Of a DNA stretch of 30,926 bases, positions 7,705 to 14,303 are shown piece after piece. The position numbers and the translations under genes are program-made. Under the pieces are notes generated by a model. That model saw only the letters and a list, made by a program, of their open reading frames with translations. It was not told where the DNA came from and did not search any database. The stretch spans positions 1 through 30,926 of the forward strand of contig DFJI01000021.1 of assembly GCA_002372235.1 (NCBI GenBank). Reading direction: 5' to 3'. Each line of letters opens with the position of its first letter. The first letter of the stretch is position 1. The stretch is from Prevotella sp. UBA3675. Its GTDB lineage: Bacteria; Bacteroidota; Bacteroidia; Bacteroidales; Bacteroidaceae.

Positions 7705-8245
7705 TATACCCCCGTTGGAGACATTCGACGGTGGTATATTTTTTTGCGTCGTTCTCGCTGAGCACCTGCTTCAGGTCGTTGCTGATGCCCTCGCCCGTGA
7801 GCTTCAGCCGGGCCTCCTTCATGGTCCACAGCCGGATGAAAGCCACTTCGGGCCGTTCTGCCGCCATGATGCGTTCCACCTCCTGCTCGTTCATGGTGAA
7901 GCGCACCAGCGACTCCTTGAACGAGCGTATCGACTCCACATCGATGCCCACCGGCCTGTCGCTCACGGCGCAGGCCACTGCTTCGCGGCAATGGCTCAGG
8001 TTGAAGAATATCTCGGGATGGCCCACGATGGCAGGCTTGCCGTGCTCGCCATATTCGAACACGGGATTCTCCGTGATGCCATACTCCTCGCTGAGTGCGC
8101 GCTTCAGCAGCAGATAGGCCAGGGCGCATGTGCGCTGTCCCAGTTCGTAGCGGAAGCGCAGTGCCTGTTCGCGTCGCTGTGCTGACAGCTGTTGCAGTGC
8201 GGCTGTCAGGTCAAAGTCGTTGATGCGGTCGTCAATGTATATCAT
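7676..8245 (-). CDS. 4'-phosphopantetheinyl transferase superfamily protein
   Basis: Transfers the phosphopantetheine arm from CoA to a serine of carrier proteins (fatty acid, polyketide or peptide synthesis). This is a 189-residue Sfp-type enzyme. FNLSHC (81-86), the magnesium-binding VGIDVES (D102, E104) and WTMKEARLKL (W140, K143, E144) are all present. The length is somewhat short for the Sfp class (about 220-240) but the core is complete. The start lies 12 nt after the stop of the helicase gene, so the two are likely one transcript. The real carrier protein target cannot be told from this window. Confidence 0.88.
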   Translation of the reverse strand: MIYIDDRINDFDLTAALQQLSAQRREQALRFRYELGQRTCALAYLLLKRALSEEYGITENPVFEYGEHGKPAIVGHPEIFFNLSHCREAVACAVSDRPVGIDVESIRSFKESLVRFTMNEQEVERIMAAERPEVAFIRLWTMKEARLKLTGEGISNDLKQVLSENDAKKYTTVECLQRGYIYTVCEAQQ

Positions 8246-8257
8246 GTGGTTCTTTTT

Positions 8258-9715
8258 TTATTCGTTCTCGTTTTGTTCTCCCCCTTCGGCACTCACCTGC
8301 GTCTTCGGCCAGTTCACGAGGAACACGCGCTCCGTGGCGCGGGTCAGTGCCGTGTAGAGCCAGTGAATATAGTCGGGTGTGAGCATGTCGTCGGTCATGT
8401 AGCCCTGGTCTATATAGACGTGAGCCCACTGTCCGCCCTGTGCCTTGTGGCAGGTGACGGCATAGCCGAACTTGATCTGGAGCGCGTTGTAGTGGGCATC
8501 GCTCTTCAGCTGTCTGAGGCGCTCGCTCTTCAGAGGGATGTGGGCATAGTCTTCCAACACTTTATTATATAATTGCTCCTGTTGCTCGCGCGTCAGTGCC
8601 GGAGCCTCGGTGGCGAGCGTGTCGAGTAGGGCAGTAGCCGTCAGCTCATAGTCGTCGTAGTCGGGCAGCTGAATCGTCACCTCGGCAAAGCGGAATCCGT
8701 AAAGCTCGTGCACCCTCCTCACGCGCTGCACCACACAGCGGTCGCCGTTGGCCAGGAAGTCGAGCCCCGTCGCAGGCTTCTCGCTCTGGGGTAGGGCTGT
8801 CAGATACTTGTTCTTCACTATCATGAGCTGGTCGCCCCGGGTGAGCTCTTCCTCGCGGTCGAGCACGGTTCGGCGAATGCCCTGGTTGTAGATGTTGGCG
8901 CGCTTGTTCGACCGTGTCACCACGATGGTCTCATCTACCCCCACCCGGCTGTAGCTCGATGCCAGCGACTCTATGAGCTCGTCGCCCGGCACCACGCTGA
9001 TGTCGGCAAAGCCCCGTATGCGCATCTTGGGCAACTGCGTCATCTCGTCGTGCGTGATGATATGGCGCACCATTGTGGCATTCCACAGAATGCCCGACTC
9101 CCGGCTCTGCCTGAGCACCTCGGTCAGGTCGCACTCGTGTACTCTCAGCCCGTAGCCCCGCAGTACGCCGCTCATCAGCGCAGGCGACTCCTGCTCGCCT
9201 ACGGGAGGCAGCTGAGCAGTGTCGCCTATGAGCAGCAGGCGGCAGTTGTGGCCGCTATATACGTAGCGTATCAGGTCGTCGAGCAACGCCCCCGAGCCGA
9301 ACGTGTCGCCTTGTGGCTCTCCGGCAATCATCGATGCCTCGTCCACGATGAACAGCGTGTCGCTGTGCAGGTTGTCGTTCAGGTTGAAGCCCGACAGGTC
9401 GCCAGCCGTGCGCTGCCGATAGATGCGGCGGTGGATGGTGAAGGCCGCATGTCCGGCGTAGAGCGAGAACACCTTGGCGGCGCGCCCCGTGGGTGCCATC
9501 AGCACCAGCTTCTGCTTCAGTGCGAGCATGCCCCTCACGATGGCACCGGCCAGCGTGGTCTTGCCCGTTCCGGCTGAGCCGCGCAGCACCATCACGGCGT
9601 GGGGCTCGCGGTCGGCCATGAACTGTGCGAACACGTCGATGCCGTGCCCCTGCTCGCTTGTCGGCACGTGGCCAAAAGCCTCGCGCACCTTGAGTTTCAA
9701 TTCGTCTTGAATCAA
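8258..9715 (-). CDS. RecD-like superfamily 1 DNA helicase/AAA ATPase
   Basis: A 485-residue protein if started at the TTG at 9715. Walker A is GSAGTGKTTL (Lys52) and Walker B is FIVDEASMI (D125, E126). Further motifs are PTGRAAK, a Gln-containing GDTAQLPPVG, and near the C-terminus AVTCHKAQGGQW with YTALTRATERV, which are superfamily 1B helicase motifs. It resembles the RecD2-like stand-alone helicases common in Bacteroidetes and probably acts in DNA repair or processing. Start choice: the frame is open up to a TTG at 9742, but that codon is part of the -7 box (9740-9747), so translation must start later. TTG 9715 (LIQDELKLK) is the best-placed candidate and no ATG occurs before the conserved domain. 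Confidence 0.85.
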   Translation of the reverse strand: MIQDELKLKVREAFGHVPTSEQGHGIDVFAQFMADREPHAVMVLRGSAGTGKTTLAGAIVRGMLALKQKLVLMAPTGRAAKVFSLYAGHAAFTIHRRIYRQRTAGDLSGFNLNDNLHSDTLFIVDEASMIAGEPQGDTFGSGALLDDLIRYVYSGHNCRLLLIGDTAQLPPVGEQESPALMSGVLRGYGLRVHECDLTEVLRQSRESGILWNATMVRHIITHDEMTQLPKMRIRGFADISVVPGDELIESLASSYSRVGVDETIVVTRSNKRANIYNQGIRRTVLDREEELTRGDQLMIVKNKYLTALPQSEKPATGLDFLANGDRCVVQRVRRVHELYGFRFAEVTIQLPDYDDYELTATALLDTLATEAPALTREQQEQLYNKVLEDYAHIPLKSERLRQLKSDAHYNALQIKFGYAVTCHKAQGGQWAHVYIDQGYMTDDMLTPDYIHWLYTALTRATERVFLVNWPKTQVSAEGGEQNENE

Positions 9716-9739
9716 TGGGTTATCTCTTGTTTTTGCGTG

Positions 9740-9747
9740 CAAAGATA
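9740..9747 (-). promoter_or_regulatory. -7 box of the helicase/PPTase unit
   Basis: TATCTTTG, read on the minus strand and followed by C, matches the Bacteroidetes -7 consensus. A TTTG lies 23 nt upstream, slightly farther than usual. The position rules out the most upstream possible start codon of the helicase. Confidence 0.6.
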
Positions 9748-9821
9748 TGTCATTTCGGCGGAATTAGGCGCAAAATCAGCGAATTATCTGGAAAAACGGG
9801 CCGAATTTTGCAATAAATGCT

Positions 9822-9829
9822 TACCTTTG
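9822..9829 (+). promoter_or_regulatory. Putative -7 box for the DUF3822-rsmD unit
   Basis: TACCTTTG followed by C, 61 nt before the ATG at 9891. It is divergent from the helicase promoter. No clear -33 element at 19-21 nt. Confidence 0.5.
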
Positions 9830-9890
9830 CATCGTAAAAAACAGAAAAAACTCCTCAGCATTACGCACGGGAACCCCTACCAGACAGAAT

Positions 9891-10703
9891 ATGCCACAAG
9901 CAAGCAAGAACAATCAGCCGATGACCATCCGCGTGGGGCGAGGCACACTTTCGTTCTACATCCCCAATGACGGTGCCGATGCCGACTTCTTCCCATACGT
10001 GGTGAAGAGCGGGGTGTCGATGGCTGCCAATCTGCGCGAGGCTTTCAAGACCTCCGACTACCTCATGCAGGTGCCTGAGCAGGCCACGGTGATGGTCGAT
10101 GGCGACGTGTTGCTGGTGCCTCTCAGCCTGTTTGACGAGAGCCAGGCCAGCGAAATGTTTTTCCACTCCTTCCCCAGTCGTGCGCACGAGAGCGTGTTCC
10201 ATGAACCAGTAGCCGACCTGAAGGTGGTGGCCGTCTCGTCGGTCAACAAAGACCTGCGCATGGTCATTGAAGACCATTTCCCCACCGTCGCGCTCCGTGT
10301 GGCGATGGTTCCCGTGTGGCGCCACCTGCAGCGGCGTGCCTTTGCCGGCAAGGGGCAGAAGCTCTTCGGCTATGTGCACGAGCGCAGGCTCGATCTGTTC
10401 AGCTTCCAGCAGAACCGTTTCAGCTTCTTCAACTCGTTCGACATCCGCCACACCTTCGATGCCTGCTATTTCCTGCTCTATGTGTGGAACCAGCTGCACC
10501 TGCAGGCCACCAAGGACGAGCTCGTCTTAGTGGGCGACCTCTTCCAGAACGACACGCCCACCAATGTGGAGGAGCGCGAGAAGATGCTCGCGCAGTTGCG
10601 CCGCTTCTTGCAGCACATTCATGTCATCGACCCGTTTGAGGACTTCGACGCCCAGCCAAAGGGCATGCCCTACGACCAGCAGGCGCTCTTTTTTAAAAAG
10701 TGA
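9891..10703 (+). CDS. DUF3822 family protein
   Basis: A 270-residue cytoplasmic protein of the Bacteroidetes DUF3822 family. Its members are usually encoded just before rsmD, as here (6 nt gap). The fold of the family resembles an actin/HSP70-like ATPase half, but no nucleotide-binding motif can be pointed out by eye. Recognisable features are the N-terminal beta-rich part (TIRVGRGTLSFYI), the FNSFDIRHTFDACYFLLYVW segment, and the LVGDLFQNDTP stretch near residue 220. Function is unknown; the tight coupling to a ribosomal RNA methyltransferase hints at a link to ribosome biogenesis, which is inference only. Confidence 0.8.
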   Translation: MPQASKNNQPMTIRVGRGTLSFYIPNDGADADFFPYVVKSGVSMAANLREAFKTSDYLMQVPEQATVMVDGDVLLVPLSLFDESQASEMFFHSFPSRAHESVFHEPVADLKVVAVSSVNKDLRMVIEDHFPTVALRVAMVPVWRHLQRRAFAGKGQKLFGYVHERRLDLFSFQQNRFSFFNSFDIRHTFDACYFLLYVWNQLHLQATKDELVLVGDLFQNDTPTNVEEREKMLAQLRRFLQHIHVIDPFEDFDAQPKGMPYDQQALFFKK

Positions 10704-10709
10704 GACGTA

Positions 10710-11261
10710 ATGAGAATTATCACAGGACAGTATAAGGGACGGCATTTCGAGATACCGCGCACGTTCAAGGCGCGTCCTACGACCGATTTTGCCAAGGAGA
10801 ACATTTTCAATGTGCTGGGCGGCTATATCGATTTCGACGGAGCCACGGCGCTCGACCTCTTTGGCGGCACGGGCAGCATCTCGCTCGAGCTCGTGTCGCG
10901 CGGTTGCAGTCAGGTCATCTGTGTGGAGCTGGACCGCGACCATCACCGTTTCATCAGCGACTGTCTGAAGAAGCTCGGCACCACCGCCTGCATCCCCCTT
11001 CGTGGCGACGTGTTCCGTTTCCTGAAGAGCTGTCACCAGCAGTTCGACTTCATCTTTGCCGATCCCCCATACGCGCTGAAGGAGCTGCCGCAGATTCCCG
11101 ACCTCGTGTTCGAGCATTCGCTGTTGAAAGACGGTGGCATTTTCGTGTTTGAGCACGGGCGCGACCACGACTTCTCCCAGCACCCCCACTTCGTAGAACA
11201 CCGCAGCTATGGCAGCGTGAATTTCACCTTGTTCTCGAATTCACTGGATAAGATTGTATAA
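10710..11261 (+). CDS. rsmD: 16S rRNA (guanine(966)-N(2))-methyltransferase
   Basis: Methylates G966 of 16S rRNA in the 30S subunit using S-adenosylmethionine. At 183 residues it has the usual length. Motifs: MRIITGQYKGR at the N-terminus, RPTTDFAKENIFN, the SAM-binding DLFGGTGSISLE (49-60), and the catalytic DPPY (118-121). It is placed 6 nt after the DUF3822 gene. Its product S-adenosylhomocysteine is the substrate of Mtn, encoded further downstream, but there is no operon link. Confidence 0.95.
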   Translation: MRIITGQYKGRHFEIPRTFKARPTTDFAKENIFNVLGGYIDFDGATALDLFGGTGSISLELVSRGCSQVICVELDRDHHRFISDCLKKLGTTACIPLRGDVFRFLKSCHQQFDFIFADPPYALKELPQIPDLVFEHSLLKDGGIFVFEHGRDHDFSQHPHFVEHRSYGSVNFTLFSNSLDKIV

Positions 11262-11290
11262 CATTTAACTGTGATTTCTTGTAGAATTAC

Positions 11291-11321
11291 TTTGCTAATA
11301 CAAAAATTTGTAGTAATTTTG
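11291..11321 (+). promoter_or_regulatory. Near-consensus promoter of the small two-gene unit
   Basis: TTTG (11291-11294), exactly 19 nt, then TAATTTTG (11314-11321) followed by C. This is one of the two best matches to the Bacteroidetes promoter in the window. It starts a transcript for the genes at 11345 and 11510, so they are expressed independently of rsmD. Confidence 0.85.
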
Positions 11322-11344
11322 CGAAATTAGGATTTTACATTTTT

Positions 11345-11503
11345 ATGAAACAAGAATTGGAATGGGAACAGGTGACACCAGAAGAAAAAGATTTGCTTGC
11401 TGCTATAAGAAATTATAATAAATCTTTTCCTGACGGTTATCCGGAATTGTTATGGTATGCACAACAGTTATTTGACAACATGCTTCGACAGCCCTATAAT
11501 TAA
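11345..11503 (+). CDS. Small acidic protein of unknown function (52 aa)
   Basis: The frame runs from ATG 11345, 23 nt after a near-consensus promoter, to TAA at 11501-11503. It begins MKQELEWEQVTPEEKDLL and ends MLRQPYN, with many Glu/Asp and aromatic residues and no signal peptide or membrane segment. The next gene starts 6 nt later, so both share one transcript. I do not recognise the family. The A+T-rich codon use contrasts with rsmD just upstream, suggesting an accessory origin. The case for coding rests on promoter placement, the close spacing to the next gene and the sensible amino acid composition. Confidence 0.65.
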   Translation: MKQELEWEQVTPEEKDLLAAIRNYNKSFPDGYPELLWYAQQLFDNMLRQPYN

Positions 11504-11509
11504 ATTGTG

Positions 11510-11791
11510 ATGTCTATTCAAAAAGATATATATATGGAATCGATGACTTTAGAGTACCCGACAGTGGTTACCGACATGAAGAAAAAAGTAAAGGATATTC
11601 AGATGGCAATATCCTGGCGTGATTTCGCTAACACCTATTTCCAACGTTCTTCCTCATGGTTCTATCACAAGATGGACGGAATCGACGGAAATGGTGGCAT
11701 AGGAGGGTTCACTGCAGAAGAAGCTGAGCAGATGCGTGGCGCTTTGATAGATTTGTCCAACCGCATCCGCAGAGTTGCAGAGAACATATAG
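11510..11791 (+). CDS. DUF5053-like small protein
   Basis: A 93-residue protein started at ATG 11510 (a GTG directly before it is possible). The C-terminal half has the pattern I associate with DUF5053: IQMAISWRDFANTYFQRS, SWFYHKMDGIDG, then FTAEEAEQMRGALIDLSNRI. The middle part looks like a helix-turn-helix-style segment (SWRDFANTYF with SSSWFYHKMDG). The function is unknown; DNA binding is a guess from that pattern. It forms a two-gene unit with the 52-aa protein and is closed by the terminator at 11822. Confidence 0.7.
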   Translation: MSIQKDIYMESMTLEYPTVVTDMKKKVKDIQMAISWRDFANTYFQRSSSWFYHKMDGIDGNGGIGGFTAEEAEQMRGALIDLSNRIRRVAENI

Positions 11792-11821
11792 TTTACAGGA
11801 ACGATTTTTCTGTTTTATAAT

Positions 11822-11862
11822 GAAGGCATTCCCTCATCTGAGGGAATGCCTTCGTTCTGTTT
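11822..11862. terminator. Terminator between convergent genes
   Basis: A perfect 15-bp inverted repeat (11822-11836 with 11839-11853; arm gaaggcattccctca) with a very tight loop is followed by a T-rich stretch. It lies between the ends of the DUF5053-like gene and luxS and may serve both strands, although the T-run is weak in each direction. Confidence 0.8.
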
Positions 11863-11876
11863 ATATATAATGGCGA

Positions 11877-12404
11877 TTATGCGTCGGCAAAGACCTTGCC
11901 GTCGTCGAGGACGACCTGAAGCTTGGTGTATTCGCTGTGGAAGTGGTGCTGCAAACGGTCGAGATAGCGCTTGCATTCCCACTTGCACATGGGGAGGTCG
12001 TGAAGCAAGTAGTTGCCGCATGACTGCGGCTCGGTGGCAGGCACCTCGTCTTGTGTGAGAATCCATTCGAGGCACTCGATGGTCAGCCGACGCATGTCCT
12101 CGACCGTGTAGCTGCCCGATTCCCGACCTTCGGTCGCCGACCCATAGTCTTTCATGATAATATACATGCCCGTGAGGCACCCCATCGGGCCTACATACAC
12201 CACATCGTCTTTGACCTCGGAGTTGCGGAACCAAGTGGCCATCAGGTGCTCCATGCTGTGCATGGCGGCAGGTGCCACGGCAGGCTCCTTGTTGGGCTCG
12301 GTGATGCGCAGGTCGAAAGTGGTGAAGCCTTTGTCCTCGCGCGATACGTAGATGCCTGGCTTCAGTCGGGTATGGTCGATGGTGAAACTTTGTATGACTT
12401 CCAT
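11877..12404 (-). CDS. luxS: S-ribosylhomocysteine lyase (AI-2 precursor synthesis)
   Basis: Splits S-ribosylhomocysteine into homocysteine and DPD, the precursor of the signal AI-2. At 175 residues from the ATG at 12404 (MEVIQSFTIDH), the protein starts as the family does; the frame is open further upstream to 12437 but this would overlap mtn. Zinc ligands H49 and H53 (HSMEH), with Cys129 in SCGNYLLHDL, and the catalytic Cys76 in GPMGCLTGMY are present. It lies 13 nt after mtn, which supplies its substrate, so the two make one operon for S-adenosylhomocysteine recycling. Confidence 0.96.
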   Translation of the reverse strand: MEVIQSFTIDHTRLKPGIYVSREDKGFTTFDLRITEPNKEPAVAPAAMHSMEHLMATWFRNSEVKDDVVYVGPMGCLTGMYIIMKDYGSATEGRESGSYTVEDMRRLTIECLEWILTQDEVPATEPQSCGNYLLHDLPMCKWECKRYLDRLQHHFHSEYTKLQVVLDDGKVFADA

Positions 12405-12417
12405 AGTCGTTGGGGAG

Positions 12418-13077
12418 TTAAAATAGTGATTCAACAAAAGTCTTAGTTACCTGGAAAGAATGGTCGGCCACGGTGTCCCAGAAGTTGTGGTACTGCGAGG
12501 CATCGGTGTCGCGCAGGGGAATGTCGCTGATGACGCGGAACGAGATGAACGGCACGTTGTTGAGATAGCAGGTCTGCGCAATGGCGCACGACTCCATATC
12601 TACGGCCTTGGCTTCGGGAAAGTGGCCAATGATCTCGCGCATCTTCTCCTTCGAGTCAACGAACCAGTCGCCGGTGACGATGAGGCCGGGGATGATTTTC
12701 AGTTGAGAGTCGAGAGTTGAGAGTTGAGCGTTAGTGGCTTTGCTCAGCAAACGAGGGTCGGCCTGATAGCGGGCGGGCAGTCCCTGCACCTGGCCATACA
12801 CGGTGCTGTTGTCAATGGCAGTTCCGCAGTACACGTCGTGATAGCACAGCTCGGAACTTACTACTACATCCTGAATGTTCACGTCGTCGCCATTGCCTCC
12901 TGCGCATCCGCTGGAGATAATGACATCGGGGTGGAACTCATTGATCATGCGCTGGGCTCCCAGTGCTGCATTTACCTTGCCTATGCCGCATTTCTGCACC
13001 AGCACACGTCCGTCGGTGAAAAGAGCCTGTAACTGGCGCAGCTCCTTGTCCATTGCTACAATAATACCAATTTTCAT
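12418..13077 (-). CDS. mtn: 5'-methylthioadenosine/S-adenosylhomocysteine nucleosidase
   Basis: Cleaves adenine from S-adenosylhomocysteine and methylthioadenosine, relieving product inhibition of methyltransferases. At 219 residues it has a normal length. Key features: MKIGIIVAMDKEL with Glu12, SSGCAGG, the substrate-binding VDMESCAIAQ (E162) and FRVISDI with the catalytic Asp185. An odd segment, NAQLSTLDSQL (residues 116-126), is encoded by heptamer repeats (12702-12729) in a surface loop. It is the first gene of the mtn-luxS operon, with a promoter at 13103-13110. Also called pfs. Confidence 0.95.
   Translation of the reverse strand: MKIGIIVAMDKELRQLQALFTDGRVLVQKCGIGKVNAALGAQRMINEFHPDVIISSGCAGGNGDDVNIQDVVVSSELCYHDVYCGTAIDNSTVYGQVQGLPARYQADPRLLSKATNAQLSTLDSQLKIIPGLIVTGDWFVDSKEKMREIIGHFPEAKAVDMESCAIAQTCYLNNVPFISFRVISDIPLRDTDASQYHNFWDTVADHSFQVTKTFVESLF
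12702..12729. repeat. Four heptamer repeats inside mtn
   Basis: Units GTTGAGA-GTCGAGA-GTTGAGA-GTTGAGC on the plus strand (TCTCAAC on the coding strand) follow each other without spacers. Heptamers of this kind are common between genes in some bacteria. Here they lie in a coding region, and the unit length is not a multiple of three, so a change of one copy would break the mtn frame. Confidence 0.85.
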
Positions 13078-13098
13078 AAATAAAAAGATGTTGTTTTG

Positions 13099-13160
13099 GC
13101 TGCAAAATTAGATAAAATCCCCGAAAATATAAGCCAGTCAGGATAAAAAAGTGCACAATT
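13099..13160 (-). promoter_or_regulatory. Promoter region of mtn-luxS (copy B of an inverted duplication)
   Basis: On the minus strand the -7 box TAATTTTG lies at 13110-13103 and is followed by CAGC, 25 nt before the mtn ATG. The whole 62-nt segment is 49/62 identical, without gaps, to 13759-13820 on the plus strand. A canonical -33 box at 19-21 nt is not evident; CTGG lies 23 nt upstream in both copies. Confidence 0.75.
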
Positions 13161-13230
13161 GGCCACGATTAAGATTCTTTAAGTAAAACTGTTAAAATAG
13201 TTCTCCCCAAAAACTACTGTCAAAATCTTC

Positions 13231-13277
13231 ATTCTGGAGAGAAAAACGGCCTTTTCCGCTCTCTCAGCCGCCAGAAT
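13231..13277. repeat. Interrupted inverted repeat
   Basis: ATTCTGG (13231-13237) pairs with CCAGAAT (13271-13277), with inner pairing GAGAGA (13237-13242) to TCTCTC (13260-13265) and CGG to CCG. It makes an about 47-nt hairpin in the A+T-rich gap upstream of mtn; no T-run follows. Role unknown. Confidence 0.6.
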
Positions 13278-13406
13278 AGCCGTCCGATTCCATAAAATTC
13301 TGTTCAATATCACATGTTTTCACCAATTATTAGTCTCCATTTTGCTCATTTTCTGCTAAGTGGAAGCTCTTTTATCCCCTCTTCGCGACTGAGTAGTGCC
13401 AGATAT

Positions 13407-13530
13407 CATCCTAAATCACGACATGTTCTTGGGAATGTCACGTCACGATTTAGGTTAAATCGCTCAACGATTTAGCCTAAATCGTGTGACCATCTATCCT
13501 AAACCCCATCGTGAAACAGCCTAAACCGCA
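13407..13530. repeat. Cluster of CCTAAA/TTTAGG boxes with a 43-nt palindrome
   Basis: The core 13444-13486 is a near-perfect palindrome: CACGATTTAGG (13444-13454) pairs with CCTAAATCGTG (13476-13486), and TAAATCG (13456-13462) with CGATTTA (13468-13474), loop CTCAA. Related CCTAAAT/CCTAAAC boxes occur upstream near 13409 and downstream near 13498 and 13519. It may be an array of binding sites or a dispersed repeat. Confidence 0.75.
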
Positions 13531-13758
13531 GAAACCGCCTGATTATGAACCACTTAAACCACTACCATTTTGTAATCCATTGACAATCAACCGATTGCAA
13601 AATGCCCAATACTCGCAAATTTCCAGCCCTCCGAACGTTTCCTGACTTTCGTGCGATTCTCGCGCGAGTTAGTGTTAAAATTGGAAACAAATCTTAACGA
13701 ATGGCACTCCTATCTGTTCTTATGTTATTCTGTCTTAAAATATACGCGTTTAAGCACT

Positions 13759-13820
13759 ATTTGTTCACTTTTTTATTTCTTCTGGCTGATATTCTCGAAA
13801 ATTTTATCTAAATTTGCAGC
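13759..13820 (+). promoter_or_regulatory. Promoter region driving the restriction leader (copy A of the inverted duplication)
   Basis: The -7 box TAAATTTG (13809-13816) is followed by CAGC. The preceding 50 nt closely resemble the mtn-luxS promoter on the opposite strand (positions 13160 to 13111). Similarity stops near the expected transcription start, so what has been duplicated is the promoter and not the transcript. The predicted start is around 13822. Confidence 0.7.
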
Positions 13821-13821
13821 T

Positions 13822-13915
13822 GCTATTTGCCCGTAGGCTGTGATGTCATCTGAGGCTGACGGAGCTGTTGGGCGAAGCACTACATATTGAAAGGCGTTAC
13901 TGACGCTTTGTTTTT
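13822..13915 (+). ncRNA. Candidate small RNA of about 95 nt
   Basis: The segment begins just after the -7 box at 13809 and ends in a terminator-like hairpin (13890-13897 with 13903-13909, 7 bp with one bulge, then TTTTT at 13911-13915). Inside, TTTGCCC (13826-13832) can pair with GGGCGAA (13870-13876, one G-U). No open frame of note. It may be a free small RNA or the first domain of the leader. I do not recognise the family. Confidence 0.45.
13890..13915 (+). terminator. Terminator-like hairpin ending the candidate small RNA
   Basis: AAAGGCGT and ACGCTTT form a 7-bp stem with one bulged G and loop TACTG, directly followed by G and five T. Moderate strength, so read-through into the next structures is likely. 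Confidence 0.55.
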
Positions 13916-13916
13916 G

Positions 13917-14118
13917 GCTGTTCGAAACTTCCACAATCGAAATAGCAAGTCAAGACAAATGCAGATGTAACTCCACGGGGTGTAGTATATACTCTCCGTA
14001 GTGTGCTGCGAGGGCTAACCATGTCCTCACTAGCACACTTTACGGGTGTCTATATACTCCTGCGTGGGTGTTTACTCTGTCTGTTTACTTGCTATGGCTG
14101 TGGAAGGCCTCGAACAGC
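13917..14118 (+). ncRNA. 202-nt rod-like imperfect hairpin (structured RNA or palindromic element)
   Basis: The two arms pair nearly end to end, helix by helix: 13917-13924/14111-14118 (8 bp), 13929-13935/14099-14105 (7), 13942-13950/14087-14095 (9), 13953-13957/14078-14082 (5), 13970-13977/14063-14071 (about 8 with a bulge and a wobble), 13984-13991/14051-14058 (8), 13996-13999/14042-14045 (4), 14000-14007/14032-14039 (8) and a 4-bp apical stem 14010-14013/14025-14028. Small internal loops separate the helices. A long rod of this size recalls 6S RNA, but I cannot match its conserved parts. It could also be a MITE-like palindrome. Confidence 0.65.
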
Positions 14119-14155
14119 GAACAGGCAGAAGTTAAGCACCCACGTTTTTTCTTTT
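14063..14155 (+). terminator. Very strong terminator that overlaps the rod hairpin
   Basis: Arm 14063-14085 pairs with 14120-14144: CGTGGGTG with CACCCACG (8 bp), about 4 further pairs including a wobble, then 14076-14085 with 14120-14129 (10 bp, one G-U). It is followed by TTTTTTCTTTT (14145-14155). The 5' arm belongs also to the right half of the rod at 13917-14118, so the two folds exclude each other in part. Confidence 0.8.
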
Positions 14156-14176
14156 GTAGCTAACCGAATGTGATAC

Positions 14177-14202
14177 TTGTTCGTATGGGTGAAGGCGAAC
14201 AA
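14177..14202 (+). repeat. Small hairpin in the restriction leader
   Basis: TTGTTCG (14177-14183) pairs perfectly with CGAACAA (14196-14202) around a 12-nt loop. No T-run follows; it is one more local structure in the leader. Confidence 0.5.
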
Positions 14203-14303
14203 CTATAAAAGAACAAACTAACGATAAAGGAATAGTAATAAGAGTCTTTGACATCCTTGATTAGGCTGAAGAAGCAGAATTAGGACCTCTGGAAACACAT
14301 CAG

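Noticed and set aside
8931..9577. Plus-strand frames opposite the helicase gene (up to 175 codons)
   Set aside because: They are antisense shadows of a G+C-rich gene with strong motifs on the other strand.
13651..13836. Plus-strand frame of 61 codons
   Set aside because: It begins at GTG in A+T-rich DNA, runs across the duplicated promoter region and ends within the candidate small RNA; no ribosome site or recognisable protein.
14131..14137. Integron attC core (GTTAAGC fits GTTRRRY)
   Set aside because: No matching RYYYAAC on the left arm, no integrase and no cassettes.
14108..14145. 5S rRNA-like stretch (GAAGTTAAGC)
   Set aside because: Only this short box resembles 5S rRNA; the remaining helices do not fit and the segment is better explained by the terminator stem.
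13640..14160. Retron msr-msd or group II intron
   Set aside because: No reverse transcriptase gene lies anywhere in the window, and domain V or a1/a2 pairing cannot be shown.
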